Shown here: piece after piece, positions 29,181-38,800 of the stretch
How positions within the stretch are numbered: position 1 is the stretch's first letter
Layout: the number at the start of each line of letters is the position of its first letter
DNA from: Collimonas sp. OK412
GTDB taxonomy: Bacteria; Pseudomonadota; Gammaproteobacteria; Burkholderiales; Burkholderiaceae_D
Reading direction: 5' to 3'
NCBI RefSeq assembly: GCF_900112135.1
Contig: NZ_FOLC01000005.1
Location: 186,001-250,000 of the forward strand
DNA: 64,000 nt
The notes under the pieces: model-generated
What the model saw: the letters and a program-made list of their open reading frames with translations, nothing else
Database searches by the model: none
What the model was told of the DNA's origin: nothing
Made by a program: the position numbers and the translations under genes

Positions 29181-29816
29181 ATGAACGCCCAAACGCTTCC
29201 CTTTTTCATCGCCGGCGCTGTCGGCCAGCTCGAATGCGCGCTAGACCTGCCCGATCCTTCAACCTTCGCCGCGCCGCGCGGCCTGGCGCTGGTGGCGCAT
29301 CCCCATCCGCTGTTCGGCGGCACCATGGACAACAAGGTAGTGCATACGCTGGCGCGCGGTTTCCTGGCGCTGGGTTATGCCACGGTGCGCATGAATTTCC
29401 GCGGCGTCGGCAAATCCGAAGGCGTGCATGACGAAGGGCGCGGCGAAACCGACGATATGGCGCTGCTGCTGGCCCACATGCGCCAGCAGTATCCCGGCCT
29501 GCCGCTGGTGCTCGGCGGATTCTCGTTCGGCACTTTCGTCCAGGCGCAATTGCAGCAGCGCCTGAGCCAGGCCGGCACGCCGGCCGACCGGCTGGTGCTG
29601 GTCGGCACCGCCGCCGGCAAATGGCCGATGCCGACCGTGCCGGCCGACACCATCCTGATCCACGGCGAGCTGGACGATACGATTCCGCTCGCTGCCGTAT
29701 TCGAATGGGCGCGTCCGCAAGACATCCCGGTAATCGTGATTCCCGGCGCCGATCATTTTTTTCATCGCCGGCTGCAACATATCAAGAATCTCATGGTCGA
29801 AATGTGGCGTCGCTAA
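29181..29816 (+). CDS. Alpha/beta hydrolase
   Basis: 211-aa soluble hydrolase of the compact type with HPHPLFGG oxyanion stretch, nucleophile Ser115 in GFSFG, Asp in HGELDDTIPL and catalytic His in ADHFFH. NFRGVGKSEG is typical of this family. Substrate unknown. Starts 42 bp after the ferredoxin gene. Confidence 0.9.
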   Translation: MNAQTLPFFIAGAVGQLECALDLPDPSTFAAPRGLALVAHPHPLFGGTMDNKVVHTLARGFLALGYATVRMNFRGVGKSEGVHDEGRGETDDMALLLAHMRQQYPGLPLVLGGFSFGTFVQAQLQQRLSQAGTPADRLVLVGTAAGKWPMPTVPADTILIHGELDDTIPLAAVFEWARPQDIPVIVIPGADHFFHRRLQHIKNLMVEMWRR

Positions 29817-29885
29817 AAGACGCGGTTTAAAGACGATGCAAGCATGCTGGCATAGTGTTTAAGCCGTCCGGGGAGGCAGTGGGGC

Positions 29886-29891
29886 TATAAT
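29886..29891 (+). promoter_or_regulatory. Candidate -10 box for dacC
   Basis: Perfect TATAAT in the 223-bp gap before dacC, with only a poor -35 match upstream. It would give a leader of about 140 nt. Confidence 0.4.
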
Positions 29892-30039
29892 TCTGTCGGC
29901 ATGGTTGTATGCGGTTGTTTGCTTGCCGCCTCCGCTTACGCATTTTTCAACCCCTTAAGCAGATAAAGTTGCTCATCGTCTACACCAGTTGTTCACATGA
30001 TGCAGCTCTATCGCTACTGATTTCATTACTCGATACTCC

Positions 30040-31185
30040 ATGAAAAAAATACTCGCGGCGCTTGCTGCCACTGTCCTTTCCATATCCGTTGCCTTTGCGC
30101 AGACATTGCCGCCGCCGACAGTAGCCGCCAAATCGTGGTTGCTGCTCGATACCACCAGCAACCAGGTAGTGGCGTCGCAAGATCCTGACATGCGCATCGA
30201 ACCGGCCTCGCTGGCCAAGATCATGACCGCCTATGTGGTTTTCGATGCGCTCAAGGCCAAGAAAATCAGCCTCGACCAGATGGTCAATGTTTCGGTGCGC
30301 GCCTGGAAGGTCGATCCAAGCAGCTCGAAAATGTTCATCGATCCAGCGACGCCGGTGTCGATCAACGACCTGCTGTACGGCTTGATGGTGGTGTCGGGCA
30401 ACGACGCCGCAGTGGCATTGGCGGAAGCGGTCGCGGGCACCGAAGATTCCTTCGTCGCGCTGATGAACCACGAAGCCGAGCGCATGGGCATGAAGAGCAC
30501 GCATTTCGGCAATCCGCACGGCTTGCCGAGCGCCGATACCTACTCCACCGCGCGCGACCTGGCGACTTTGGCGGCCCACGTGATCGTCGATTTCCCCGAG
30601 TTCTACAAGATCGATTCGACCAAGAAATACACCTACAACAAGATCACCCAGCCTAACCGCAACCGCCTGCTGTGGCTGGATCCGACCGTCGACGGCATGA
30701 AGACCGGCCACACCAGCAGCGCCGGCTATTCCATCATCGCCAGCGCCAAGCGCCCGAACGCAGGCGGCGACCGCCGCCTGCTGGCAGTCGTGATCGGCAC
30801 CAATTCCGACGGTACCCGTACCCAGGAAGCGCAAAAAATGCTGAACTGGGGTTTCCAGAACTTCGATGCCGTCAAGCTGTACGCCAAGGGCCAGGCGATC
30901 GATACGCCGCAAGTCTGGAAAGGCGCCAAGAACCAGATCAAGATCGGCTTCACGCATGACGTCTACGTCACCGTGCCGAAGGGCGTCGCCGAGAAGATCA
31001 AGCCAGTGCTGGAACGCACCGATCCGCTGATCGCGCCGATCCAGCAAAACGCCAAGGTCGGCACGGTCAAGATAAACGCCGACGGCAAGACCATTGCCGA
31101 GTTTCCGGTGGTGGCGCTGGAAGACGTGGCCCAGGCCACCATCTTCGGCCGCGCCTGGGATTCGATCCGTCTGCTGTTCAAATAA
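30040..31185 (+). CDS. dacC: D-alanyl-D-alanine carboxypeptidase (PBP5/6 type)
   Basis: Periplasmic penicillin-binding protein trimming the terminal D-Ala of peptidoglycan stems. Signal peptide 1-20 (AFAQ), catalytic Ser57 and Lys60 in SLAK, SGN at 119-121, KTG at 221-223, then a PBP5 C-terminal domain. 381 aa. The C-terminus is short and only weakly amphipathic. In related genomes dacC heads the dat-DUF493-lipB-lipA cluster; here it is separate. Confidence 0.95.
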   Translation: MKKILAALAATVLSISVAFAQTLPPPTVAAKSWLLLDTTSNQVVASQDPDMRIEPASLAKIMTAYVVFDALKAKKISLDQMVNVSVRAWKVDPSSSKMFIDPATPVSINDLLYGLMVVSGNDAAVALAEAVAGTEDSFVALMNHEAERMGMKSTHFGNPHGLPSADTYSTARDLATLAAHVIVDFPEFYKIDSTKKYTYNKITQPNRNRLLWLDPTVDGMKTGHTSSAGYSIIASAKRPNAGGDRRLLAVVIGTNSDGTRTQEAQKMLNWGFQNFDAVKLYAKGQAIDTPQVWKGAKNQIKIGFTHDVYVTVPKGVAEKIKPVLERTDPLIAPIQQNAKVGTVKINADGKTIAEFPVVALEDVAQATIFGRAWDSIRLLFK

Positions 31186-31225
31186 ATGCAGTGAACCCGG
31201 GGCTTTCCGCCCCGCTGGTACCATC

Positions 31226-31256
31226 AAAAAAATGACAGCCGCGGCTGTCATTTTTT
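31226..31256. terminator. Strong terminator after dacC
   Basis: Perfect palindrome AATGACAGCC / GGCTGTCATT extended by A and T runs on either side, giving a stem of about 14 bp with a long T-tract. It can act on both strands. Confidence 0.9.
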
Positions 31257-31290
31257 TACCAATAATCATTCGCATGCAATGGCTGGACAA

Positions 31291-31308
31291 CTGTATCACT
31301 CTGTATCA
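31291..31308 (+). promoter_or_regulatory. Direct repeat CTGTATCA, 10-bp period (candidate operator)
   Basis: Two identical 8-mers at 31291-31298 and 31301-31308, one helical turn apart, just upstream of AT-rich sequence. The arrangement looks like a regulator binding site; no regulator gene is adjacent. Confidence 0.4.
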
Positions 31309-31469
31309 TCTGGTTACAATTTTGTTTCCACGTAACAATTAAATAGATTGTCCGAGAGCAAAATGTGGGGATACACTGCAGTCCCGTGACCAACCCTGGC
31401 CACGACAAAATGATGCGGCGCCCACCACAATGCGGCGCCAGCACATGGCTGTACAACAGGAGGAATGAC

Positions 31470-31550
31470 ATGATGCTCAGCTTCATCGGTTTCCAGCCGT
31501 ACGCCTATCACGCCACGTCATGGCCCCTCGCCCCGCCTCTTCGCTTCTAG
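31470..31550 (+). CDS. Possible 26-aa leader peptide
   Basis: Short frame beginning MMLSFIGFQPYAYH, preceded by AGGAGG with a 7-base spacing, the best ribosome site in the region. It ends in TAG inside the CTTCTAR repeats, 216 bp before the EXORDIUM-like gene. No similarity that I recognise. It could be a leader peptide or chance. Confidence 0.35.
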   Translation: MMLSFIGFQPYAYHATSWPLAPPLRF

Positions 31551-31766
31551 CTTCTAGCTTCTAAATTTTTCGCTATATCGAATTTCAATCCTGGCGCTCT
31601 GCACGCCCGGGTTGTCTTAGACGCAGCCGTCGTTCCGCCATGGCAGGTGGCGGCACGCCTGCGCGTCGACCTGCAGCGGGACGCAATCTCGCTGCAGATG
31701 CGGTATCCGGACGCTCCCGATCGGACGTCCGGCTATGTCAATTCACATCAACTATGGAGAGATGCA

Positions 31767-32696
31767 ATGAAATTGAATCGCAAATTAGTCGTGCTGGCTT
31801 TGTCTTGTGCTTACGCCAGCGTTGCGCTTGCAGGCGCTGTCAAGGGATCCGACGACTCAGTCTACAAGCCAACCGGCAAGGGCTGGGGCGAGCTGGACCT
31901 GGACGCGCAGACCCATGCGCAAAAGGCGGCAACCCTGAGAGCCCAGCGCACCGCCAACCTGACCAACCAGGGCGGTCCGGTGATGACCGCGCCAAAGAAC
32001 GTCTATTACATCTGGTACGGCACCTGGGATACCGCCTCGCAGAATGTATTGACCAATCTCGGCAACCACATCGGCGGTTCTCCATACTTCAACATCAACA
32101 CCACGTACACCAATAAGGCCGGCACGCATGTGCAAAACGTCGTCAACTATGCCGGCACCACTACCGACAGCGGCTCGCTCGGCACCAAGCTGTCCGACGC
32201 CAACATCGAAACCATCGTCGCCAACAAGATCAATTCCGGCGCGCTGCCGCTGGATGCGAACGGCGTCTACTTCGTGCTGACCGACAAGAACACCACCGCC
32301 ACCTCGGGCTTCTGCACCCAGTATTGCGGCTGGCACACCAACGCCACGATCAACGGCCAGGATATCAAGTACGCCTTCATCGGCAATCCTGAAACCCAGT
32401 GCGCAAGCTCGTGCGGCGCCAATACGCCAAGCCCGAACAACACCCCCGGCGCCGATGCGATGGCCAGCATCATTTCGCATGAGCTTGAAGAAACAACCAC
32501 CGATCCGGACGGCAACGCCTGGTATGCGCTGTCCAACGGCATGGAAAACGGCGACAAATGCGCATGGAATTTCGGCGCCACGTCGACCGCCGCCAACGGT
32601 TCTGCCTACAACCAGACCTTCGGCACCATGAAGTACCTGATCCAGCAGAACTGGACACTGCTGCCAAGCCAGGCTTGCGCCCAGCACTATCCGTGA
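31767..32696 (+). CDS. Exported EXORDIUM (Phi_1)-like protein
   Basis: 309-aa secreted protein. Signal peptide 1-22 (VALAGAV). The mature part matches the plant EXORDIUM/phosphate-induced protein 1 family in order of motifs: GPVMTAPKNVYYIWYGTW at ~70-87, GVYFVLTD, FCTQYCGWH at 182-190, a paired-Cys QCASSC at 211-216, SHELEE at 237-242 followed by TDPDGNAWY, NGDKCAWNFG, and LIQQNW near the end. Mature Cys: 183, 187, 212, 216, 265, 304 (six, so three disulfides are possible). Start chosen at the ATG with GGAGAG upstream. Function in bacteria is unknown; plant relatives are apoplastic growth and carbon-status proteins. Followed by a SnoaL-like gene and dsbC. Confidence 0.82.
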   Translation: MKLNRKLVVLALSCAYASVALAGAVKGSDDSVYKPTGKGWGELDLDAQTHAQKAATLRAQRTANLTNQGGPVMTAPKNVYYIWYGTWDTASQNVLTNLGNHIGGSPYFNINTTYTNKAGTHVQNVVNYAGTTTDSGSLGTKLSDANIETIVANKINSGALPLDANGVYFVLTDKNTTATSGFCTQYCGWHTNATINGQDIKYAFIGNPETQCASSCGANTPSPNNTPGADAMASIISHELEETTTDPDGNAWYALSNGMENGDKCAWNFGATSTAANGSAYNQTFGTMKYLIQQNWTLLPSQACAQHYP

Positions 32697-32789
32697 TGGC
32701 CGTGATGTAACATGGAATTCCGCCGCGGAGCGCTCTGCGGCGGAGCTTCAGCTGATGCTCTTTCCGATTCAATCGCCCGAGTCCATGCC

Positions 32790-33317
32790 ATGAAAAAATT
32801 TCCTCTCCTGCTGGCGCTGCTGCTGGCAAACCCGCTATCCGGCTTCGCACAGCAAGCCGCCGCTCCGCTCCAGAGAACCATACCGACCGTCACCCGCACG
32901 GTGCAGATTTTCAGCACGTTGGAAAACGAATTGAATGACGCTGTCCAGCAGCGCAACAGCGGCGTTATCGATAAACGCCTTGCCGACGATTATGAACTGC
33001 GCACCGCTGCCGCTCCCGCCCGGCCGACGCCGCGCGCGGAATGGATCGCCAGCGCCCTGAAGCAGGCGCCGTTTGCGTCGCAGGTGCAACAGATGGCAGT
33101 GCATGAATACGGCAATCTGATGATCGTCAGCTTCCTGTGGTCGCTGGATGTTCCCGCCGCCAGCCCGCTGGCAAAGAACATATTTGTCGTCGATACCTGG
33201 AAACAGGTCGACGGCGACTGGAAACTGGCGGCCCGCTACGCGGCGCCGGCCGACGCGCAGCACAAGAAAGTGCCGGGGGCAGACCTGTCCGGCATCGACG
33301 CCAAGAAAAAAATCTGA
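32790..33317 (+). CDS. Exported SnoaL/DUF4440-like protein
   Basis: 175 aa with a clear signal peptide (MKKFPLLLALLLANPLSGFAQQ, cleavage after ~20). The mature part resembles the NTF2/SnoaL fold of DUF4440 proteins: IFSTLENELNDAVQQRNSGVIDKRLADDYELR, then VHEYGNLMIVSF and a final beta strand VDTWKQVDGDWKLAARY. Role unknown. Start set at the ATG before the signal peptide. 93 bp after the EXORDIUM-like gene. Confidence 0.78.
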   Translation: MKKFPLLLALLLANPLSGFAQQAAAPLQRTIPTVTRTVQIFSTLENELNDAVQQRNSGVIDKRLADDYELRTAAAPARPTPRAEWIASALKQAPFASQVQQMAVHEYGNLMIVSFLWSLDVPAASPLAKNIFVVDTWKQVDGDWKLAARYAAPADAQHKKVPGADLSGIDAKKKI

Positions 33318-33354
33318 CACTGAACCCTGTCTCTTTCTTAGCAATGGAAACGCC

Positions 33355-34074
33355 ATGATCCGCTTCAAGAATACCTTGCCCTTGCTGCTCGCCCTGGCGG
33401 CCGCCGGCGCCGCCGCCGAAACCGCGCAGGAAGCCCGCATCAAGCAACTGATCGAGCCGCGCATGGGCGTCGGCATCAAGGTCGATTCGATCACCAAGAC
33501 GCCTTATGCCGGCCTGTATGAAGTGCGCACCAACGGCGATATCTTCTACACTGATGAAAACGCCGACTACATCGTGGTCGGCAAAGTCATCGATACCCGC
33601 ACCTACAAGGACCTGACCAAAGAAAGGGTGGACCAGCTCGCAGCGATCAATTTCGCCGACCTGCCGCTCGACGCCGCGGTCAAGACTGTCAAAGGCAACG
33701 GCAAACGGGTGCTGGCGATATTCGAGGATCCGAACTGCCCTTACTGCAAGAACCTGCACAAGACCTTGCAGGGAATCGACAATGTGACGATCTATACTTT
33801 CCTGCTCAATATCCTGTCCGACGATTCGGTGGTGAAGTCGCACGATATCTGGTGCTCGGCAGACCGCAGCAAGGCGTGGAACGACTGGATGGCAAACGGC
33901 AAAGCCGCAGCAGCGGCCGCGGCCGCCTGCCCGACGCCAAACGACAAAGTGCTGGCGCTGGGCAAGAAGCTGCGTATCGTCGGCACGCCCACGGTGTATT
34001 TTTCGGATGGCAGCCGCACCGGCAGCGCGCTTGACGCCAAGGCCCTGGAACAGAAACTGGCTTCCATGAAGTAG
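33355..34074 (+). CDS. dsbC: Periplasmic disulfide isomerase DsbC
   Basis: 239-aa protein with signal peptide (cleavage near AAAE, ~22), an N-terminal dimerisation domain (to ~85) and a thioredoxin domain with active site CPYC (Cys128 and Cys131) and cis-Pro TPTVYF. It rearranges wrong disulfides in exported proteins. 37 bp after the SnoaL-like gene. Two further Cys (in DIWCS and ACPT) match the structural pair of DsbC. Confidence 0.92.
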   Translation: MIRFKNTLPLLLALAAAGAAAETAQEARIKQLIEPRMGVGIKVDSITKTPYAGLYEVRTNGDIFYTDENADYIVVGKVIDTRTYKDLTKERVDQLAAINFADLPLDAAVKTVKGNGKRVLAIFEDPNCPYCKNLHKTLQGIDNVTIYTFLLNILSDDSVVKSHDIWCSADRSKAWNDWMANGKAAAAAAAACPTPNDKVLALGKKLRIVGTPTVYFSDGSRTGSALDAKALEQKLASMK

Positions 34075-34113
34075 CCTGGGCAGCCTGCCGCAAACGCCGC
34101 AGGCTGGCGCCGG

Positions 34114-35169
34114 TCAGCGCCGGCGGCGGCTCCAGGCTTCCAGGAAGGCCAGCGTGACATTTGCCTCGTTGGTCTCCGCCAGGCCGCTGCCGAAGAAGGC
34201 GCCGACATCCTTGAAATCATTGCCGCCCGCCAGGTCCGACAAGCTGCGGAACGCAATGAAAGGCACACGGTTGGCATACGCCACCTGGGCAAAAGCACCG
34301 GTTTCCATATCCACCACCTGCGCCTGCAGGTTATCGAACAGATAGGCCCGGTAGCCGGGATTGGCCAGGAAAGCGCTGCCGGAAACACCACGCCCGCCAA
34401 CTCGCAACTCCGGCTGGACGCTGACGCACAGGGATGGATTCTTCGGTCCGCATTTCGCCAGCCCTGGCTTCAAGGTACGGGCCAGCGCCAGCATCTCGGG
34501 ATCGGCCTGGAACTCGAAACGGAATTCTCCTTGCGGCGCATTGCTTGCATTCATGACGAAATTGTCGCGCATGAACAGGCCGCTGCTGACCGGGCCATTG
34601 GGCGTATCGAACTTGAAATCCGGGCGCGGCTTGCCGTTGTCGGCCGCCAGCTTGACACCCAGGCAGCTGACATCGCCCGCCGCGCCGCAAGGCGAAGGCA
34701 AGCTGCCGTCGCCGTTCCAGTAGACTTCCATCGGCATCGCCCAGCTCTCCGGCACGGTAACGTCGCCGACATGGCTGGCCGGATTGACGCCGCCGGCGAT
34801 GCCGCTCATCAGCAAGCGCTCGATATGGAAATGATCCATCATCAGCTGCGTCACCATGGTGGCGTTCACCACGCTGACGCCGCTCAGCACGATCACCACC
34901 TGGTTGCCGCGCAGTTCGCCGGTGGTGAAGCGATTGCCGTTGATCTTCCAGTCACGCTTCTTCTGCGTCTGTTCCAGCAGGATATCGGCTTCGGCGCCGA
35001 ACGCCGAAACGATGCCGATGCGCGGCTTGCATTCGCTCAGGCAATGGCTCTTTGCCGGCGGCGCCGCGCCGGCGGTGGCCATCAAGGCAGCGCCGGCCAG
35101 CAAGGCGCAAGCTGCCTGGCGCAGCATTTTCAATACAGGGGCATGGGCGGGCAAGGGCTTTCCTTTCAT
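34114..35169 (-). CDS. Exported MTA/SAH nucleosidase-like protein (phosphorylase superfamily)
   Basis: 351 aa. A hydrophobic signal region at ~16-35 (LRQAACALLAGAALMATAGA) precedes the domain; the start may be the ATG at 35127 instead. The nucleoside phosphorylase domain starts at RIGIVSAFGAEADIL, has MSGIAGGVNP, and VVDMETGAFAQVAY with the Glu that binds ribose in this family, then FRSLSDLAGGND with the general acid Asp. Unlike cytoplasmic Mtn enzymes (~230 aa) it carries a ~100-aa insertion with extra cysteines. Likely a periplasmic nucleosidase; substrate unknown. Confidence 0.8.
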   Translation of the reverse strand: MKGKPLPAHAPVLKMLRQAACALLAGAALMATAGAAPPAKSHCLSECKPRIGIVSAFGAEADILLEQTQKKRDWKINGNRFTTGELRGNQVVIVLSGVSVVNATMVTQLMMDHFHIERLLMSGIAGGVNPASHVGDVTVPESWAMPMEVYWNGDGSLPSPCGAAGDVSCLGVKLAADNGKPRPDFKFDTPNGPVSSGLFMRDNFVMNASNAPQGEFRFEFQADPEMLALARTLKPGLAKCGPKNPSLCVSVQPELRVGGRGVSGSAFLANPGYRAYLFDNLQAQVVDMETGAFAQVAYANRVPFIAFRSLSDLAGGNDFKDVGAFFGSGLAETNEANVTLAFLEAWSRRRR

Positions 35170-35190
35170 TGGGTAAAAAGGGTTGGTGGT

Positions 35191-35739
35191 TCAGGTATTT
35201 TCCGGTCCCGAAAGCGGCACGCCAGCGCCCGGCTTGAGGCCATGGCGCCAGAGCAGCAGGCCGATCGCGTAGGTGACATAGTAAGCCGCCAGGATGCCGA
35301 AGATCAGCAAGGTCAGCGGACTGCCGGAAAACTGGCCCGGGGTCCAGACCTGCGGTCCCGGCGCCAGGTAGAACTGGGCCAGGCGATAGACGATGCGGCC
35401 GGCGAACAGCAACGACAGCGCAATGCCCAGATGGGCGCTGGGCGTATAGAATAGGCCGGCCGGCGTTTGTTCGAATTGCGTGAGGCGGTGGCCATAAACA
35501 CCCAGCCCGATGCCCAGGGCAATGCCGCCGGCGACTGCCGCCAGATGGTCCGGATGCGCCAGGGACGCCAGCGACAGCATGCCCATCAGCCAGGTAAACA
35601 GGCAAATGGTGATCCACGGCCTCACGGCCGACAGTTTCTGCCTGCCGACCATGCGCCGGATCCGCGAATACAGACGCCAGACCACCAGCGCGGCGATGCC
35701 GAGCGACACAAACAAGGAAGGATGAACGGGAATTGCCAT
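35191..35739 (-). CDS. Hypothetical polytopic membrane protein
   Basis: 182 aa with about five hydrophobic segments, a CcdC/DUF1453-like pattern (WRLYSRIRRMVGRQKL after the first helix). A GGGGAG Shine-Dalgarno precedes the ATG. It is downstream of the condensin operon by 69 bp, in the place where jetD would be expected in Wadjet, but it has no resemblance to JetD. Function unknown. Confidence 0.65.
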   Translation of the reverse strand: MAIPVHPSLFVSLGIAALVVWRLYSRIRRMVGRQKLSAVRPWITICLFTWLMGMLSLASLAHPDHLAAVAGGIALGIGLGVYGHRLTQFEQTPAGLFYTPSAHLGIALSLLFAGRIVYRLAQFYLAPGPQVWTPGQFSGSPLTLLIFGILAAYYVTYAIGLLLWRHGLKPGAGVPLSGPENT

Positions 35740-35808
35740 GGATTTCTCCCCAATGCGGCTGATCGCGCCAGTCTAACCCAGTTTAATGTCAGGGCAATTA
35801 CCCTCTGT

Positions 35809-38800
35809 TCACGCAGCCTGCTCGGCTGCCTCGAAATTGATCTGCGCCTGCTCCCGCACCTGGGCCCGCCGCAGTTCCCACAGTTCGCGCAGCTTGTCCG
35901 AGCGCAGTTCGCGTTCGTCCGACTCCGAGACAAACCCGACTTCGCCGTTGCCGTCCGCCACGGTGCGGCTGAAGCTCCATTCGCGCGAGAATTCCGGCTT
36001 GATCGCGCCGGCGTGCTTGGTCGGCATGGCGCAGATCAGTTGCATGCCAAGGTTGTCGCGCAAGAATTTCAAGACATCGCGCGCGCGCCCTTCATCCATC
36101 TTGGCGAACGATTCGTCGTTGACCAGCAGGTGCAGGCTGGCGCCCTTCTCGAAACGCTTGAGGCGGTTGGTGACGACGGCCGCGTGGATGATGTAAGCCG
36201 GCGTTTCCAGCTGGCCGCCGGAACCGGTGCCCCATTCCGACAAACGCACATGCGAACCGGTATCGGATTCCTTGTAGATTTCATAGCGGCGGTAGTTGCG
36301 GTAATCGGCAACCCGCTGCAGTTCCTTGACCGCCTTGTCTTCGTCGTCCGACAGCAGCAATTGCACCAGGCGATCGCGCACCTGGCAGTTTTCCGCGCTC
36401 AGGACAGGATCGGCAAATAAGTTGCCGGCTTCCTGCGTATCCGACATTTCCGAGGTGGCGCAAAAGAAATCATAGTAAGCCTTGAATTCCGGTATCCATT
36501 CCGACCAGTCGATGCGGAATTTATCGGTGCCGAACTTGAGCTTGTCGAGTTCGGTGTTGAGCGTCTTCAAGGTGCGCACGCCGGTATCGACCGCATTGCG
36601 GATTTCGTAGCAGAACTGCTTGGTGAATACATCGTTGAACGACGCTTCGGCCGTGCGTAGCTGCTCCAGGTTCTTGATCAGGCCGATATCTTTCTGCCGC
36701 GTCAGCTGGGCTCGGGTACGTTCCTGCAAGGTCACCATCAGCGCGTACAGCGGCGTGAAATCGCCATCGCGCAAATCGTCGCCCTGCGCCGTTTCAAACC
36801 GTTCGTCAATGCGCGCATGGGCGTGGTATTCGCCCAGGGCGTTGCGGGCGTCGCCGTACAGCTGCCAGCTGAGTGCGGTCTGTTTGGCGACGCCGGCGGC
36901 GGCTTGCGATTGCGAATAGCTGCCGTCGTTTACCCACGCCGCCACTTCGTCCGTCAGCGCGGTGAAAGACAGGCTGCCGTTGACGATGCACAGGTCGCGC
37001 AGTTTTTCGGTGTCGCCGTCGACCCGCGCCTGCTTGGCCCCGAGGCCGAAATGCAGGCGCGTCAGCGCGGCCTGGTGGCCCTGTATGGCCTTTTCATGGC
37101 CGCCGATATTCTTGCTGCAAGCGGTCTTACGCGCTTCCAGGGCGGCGATTTCAATGCCCAGGGCTTCCGCTTCGTCTTCCAGCTTGCTGACCTGGGTCAG
37201 GTCAAGCCGGCCCAGGTCCTGGCGTGCAGCGTCGAGCTCGCGCACCAGGTTTTCCAGTTCGTCGATCGCGGCAAACGACGGACACTGGAGTTGCCCCATC
37301 AAGGCCAGTGCGCCCTGCAGCTCGCGCAGCTGGGCGCGTATCCGGGTCAGCTCCTGCTCTGCGTGCGCATGCTCTTGTTCGGCGCGCTGCTTGGCGAGGC
37401 GCTTGGCTTCCTGGCCGAACACCAGCAGGTCGGTATCGGCGGTGAACATGGTGCGCGAGCCGCTGCCCTTGCCGTCCCTGGTCAGGCCGCGCGAAGTATG
37501 GCGCAAGGCTTCGGTGTCGGCTACCTTGACCACCTGGCCGAACTGGTCGTGCAGATAGGCATGGGCAATCGGATGCTCGGTGCTCAGTTCGTGCACGATC
37601 GAGTCGCTCGGGGTTCTTTCGATTTTCAGGTTTTTCAGGCAGAAGCTGCCCTGGATCACATTGGCGCGCAGTTTCTTCTGCCGCACGAAATCGATGGCCT
37701 TGCCCTCCCACGCCTGGTCCACCACCAGGTTGAAACGGGCGCCGCCGAGATACCCTTCGATCGCTGCTTGCCACTCTGTCGACAGAGGCTCCACCAGGTC
37801 GCACAATACCTGCGCCCGCGCCGCGCCCAGCTCGGAGCGGAACTCCTTGAGCGCATGGCGGATATGCTGCGGATAGTCGGCGCCGCCTTCGGCCAGGTTG
37901 GCTTTGCGCGAGGCGGCGTCTTTTTCGTGGCGCAAGGCGTCGTGCTCGGCCGTCCGCAGCTGCGCAATCTGCGTGTGCAAGGCTGAAACGAAACTGTGTT
38001 CCGTGCCGGCCAGCGCAGCGTGCAGTTTCCCCAAGGCGGCATCGACGCCTTCAAAGCCGCTGACCAGCATCAGCGATTTCAGCACGTCCACTTCGTCCGC
38101 CTTGGCCAGCTCGGCGATGCTGCGCAGGTGGGTCGCGAGGTCCAGCGTGCCGGCTGCCGACAACGCCAGCACTACCTGGCGCGCGGCGTTGGCGATTTCC
38201 TTCTGTTCCGGCGGAATCTGCATGCCGGCCACGCTGCGCGCCGCGGTTTCCAGCTGCTGGGCGGCCAGCGCGTTGTGCTGCAACGCGCTGAACACGGCCT
38301 TGATCTTGCCGTCGTTCTGCTCGATCTGGTTCTGGATCCGGCTCTTCTGTTCGGCCGCCGGGATGCCCATCATCTGCGCATGGATCTGCGTCAGGCTGCG
38401 GTTCTTGGCGCCGCGGTCCTGCTCCAGCTTGTCGGCGTTCTCGGTTTCATCGTCGATCAGCGCCTGCAATGCCTCGATGGCCGAGGTAGCGGCTTCCAGC
38501 TGGCGCTGGTCTTCGCGCAGGGCCAGCGACGACACCAGCAGCTGCGACTGGCTGGCGGATTGATGCGCGCGCGCCGTGTCGCCGACAGCCTTGCCGAGCA
38601 GCTCCAGGCGCTTGACGTTGTCGCTCAGGCGTTCGCCTTCCTTGCGCAGCTCGTTGACCTGGCGCATCAGCTTGCTGATCTGGCCGATGCGCTGCGACAG
38701 CTGGCTAGTGTCGAGTTCCAGGATCTGGTGCTTGACCAGGTCGTCGACGCTGCCGATCGGCTTGTGCGCGATCGACTGGCTCCAGGCCCGCGCCGCGCTT

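Larger units (their letters stand above)
31257..31766. other. Long upstream region of the EXORDIUM-like gene
   Basis: 510 bp with no large gene. It contains a direct repeat CTGTATCA at 31291-31308, AT-rich promoter-like sequence around 31309-31345, a small open frame with a strong Shine-Dalgarno (31470-31550), and three tandem CTTCTAR units at 31544-31564. Confidence 0.6.

Noticed and set aside
34082-34105. AGCCTGC/GCAGGCT hairpin between dsbC and the nucleosidase gene
   Set aside because: Lies in the convergent gap but lacks a T-tract; too weak to call a terminator.
35191-35739. Membrane protein considered as a divergent JetD
   Set aside because: Too short, with several membrane helices and no Toprim or topoisomerase-like sequence.
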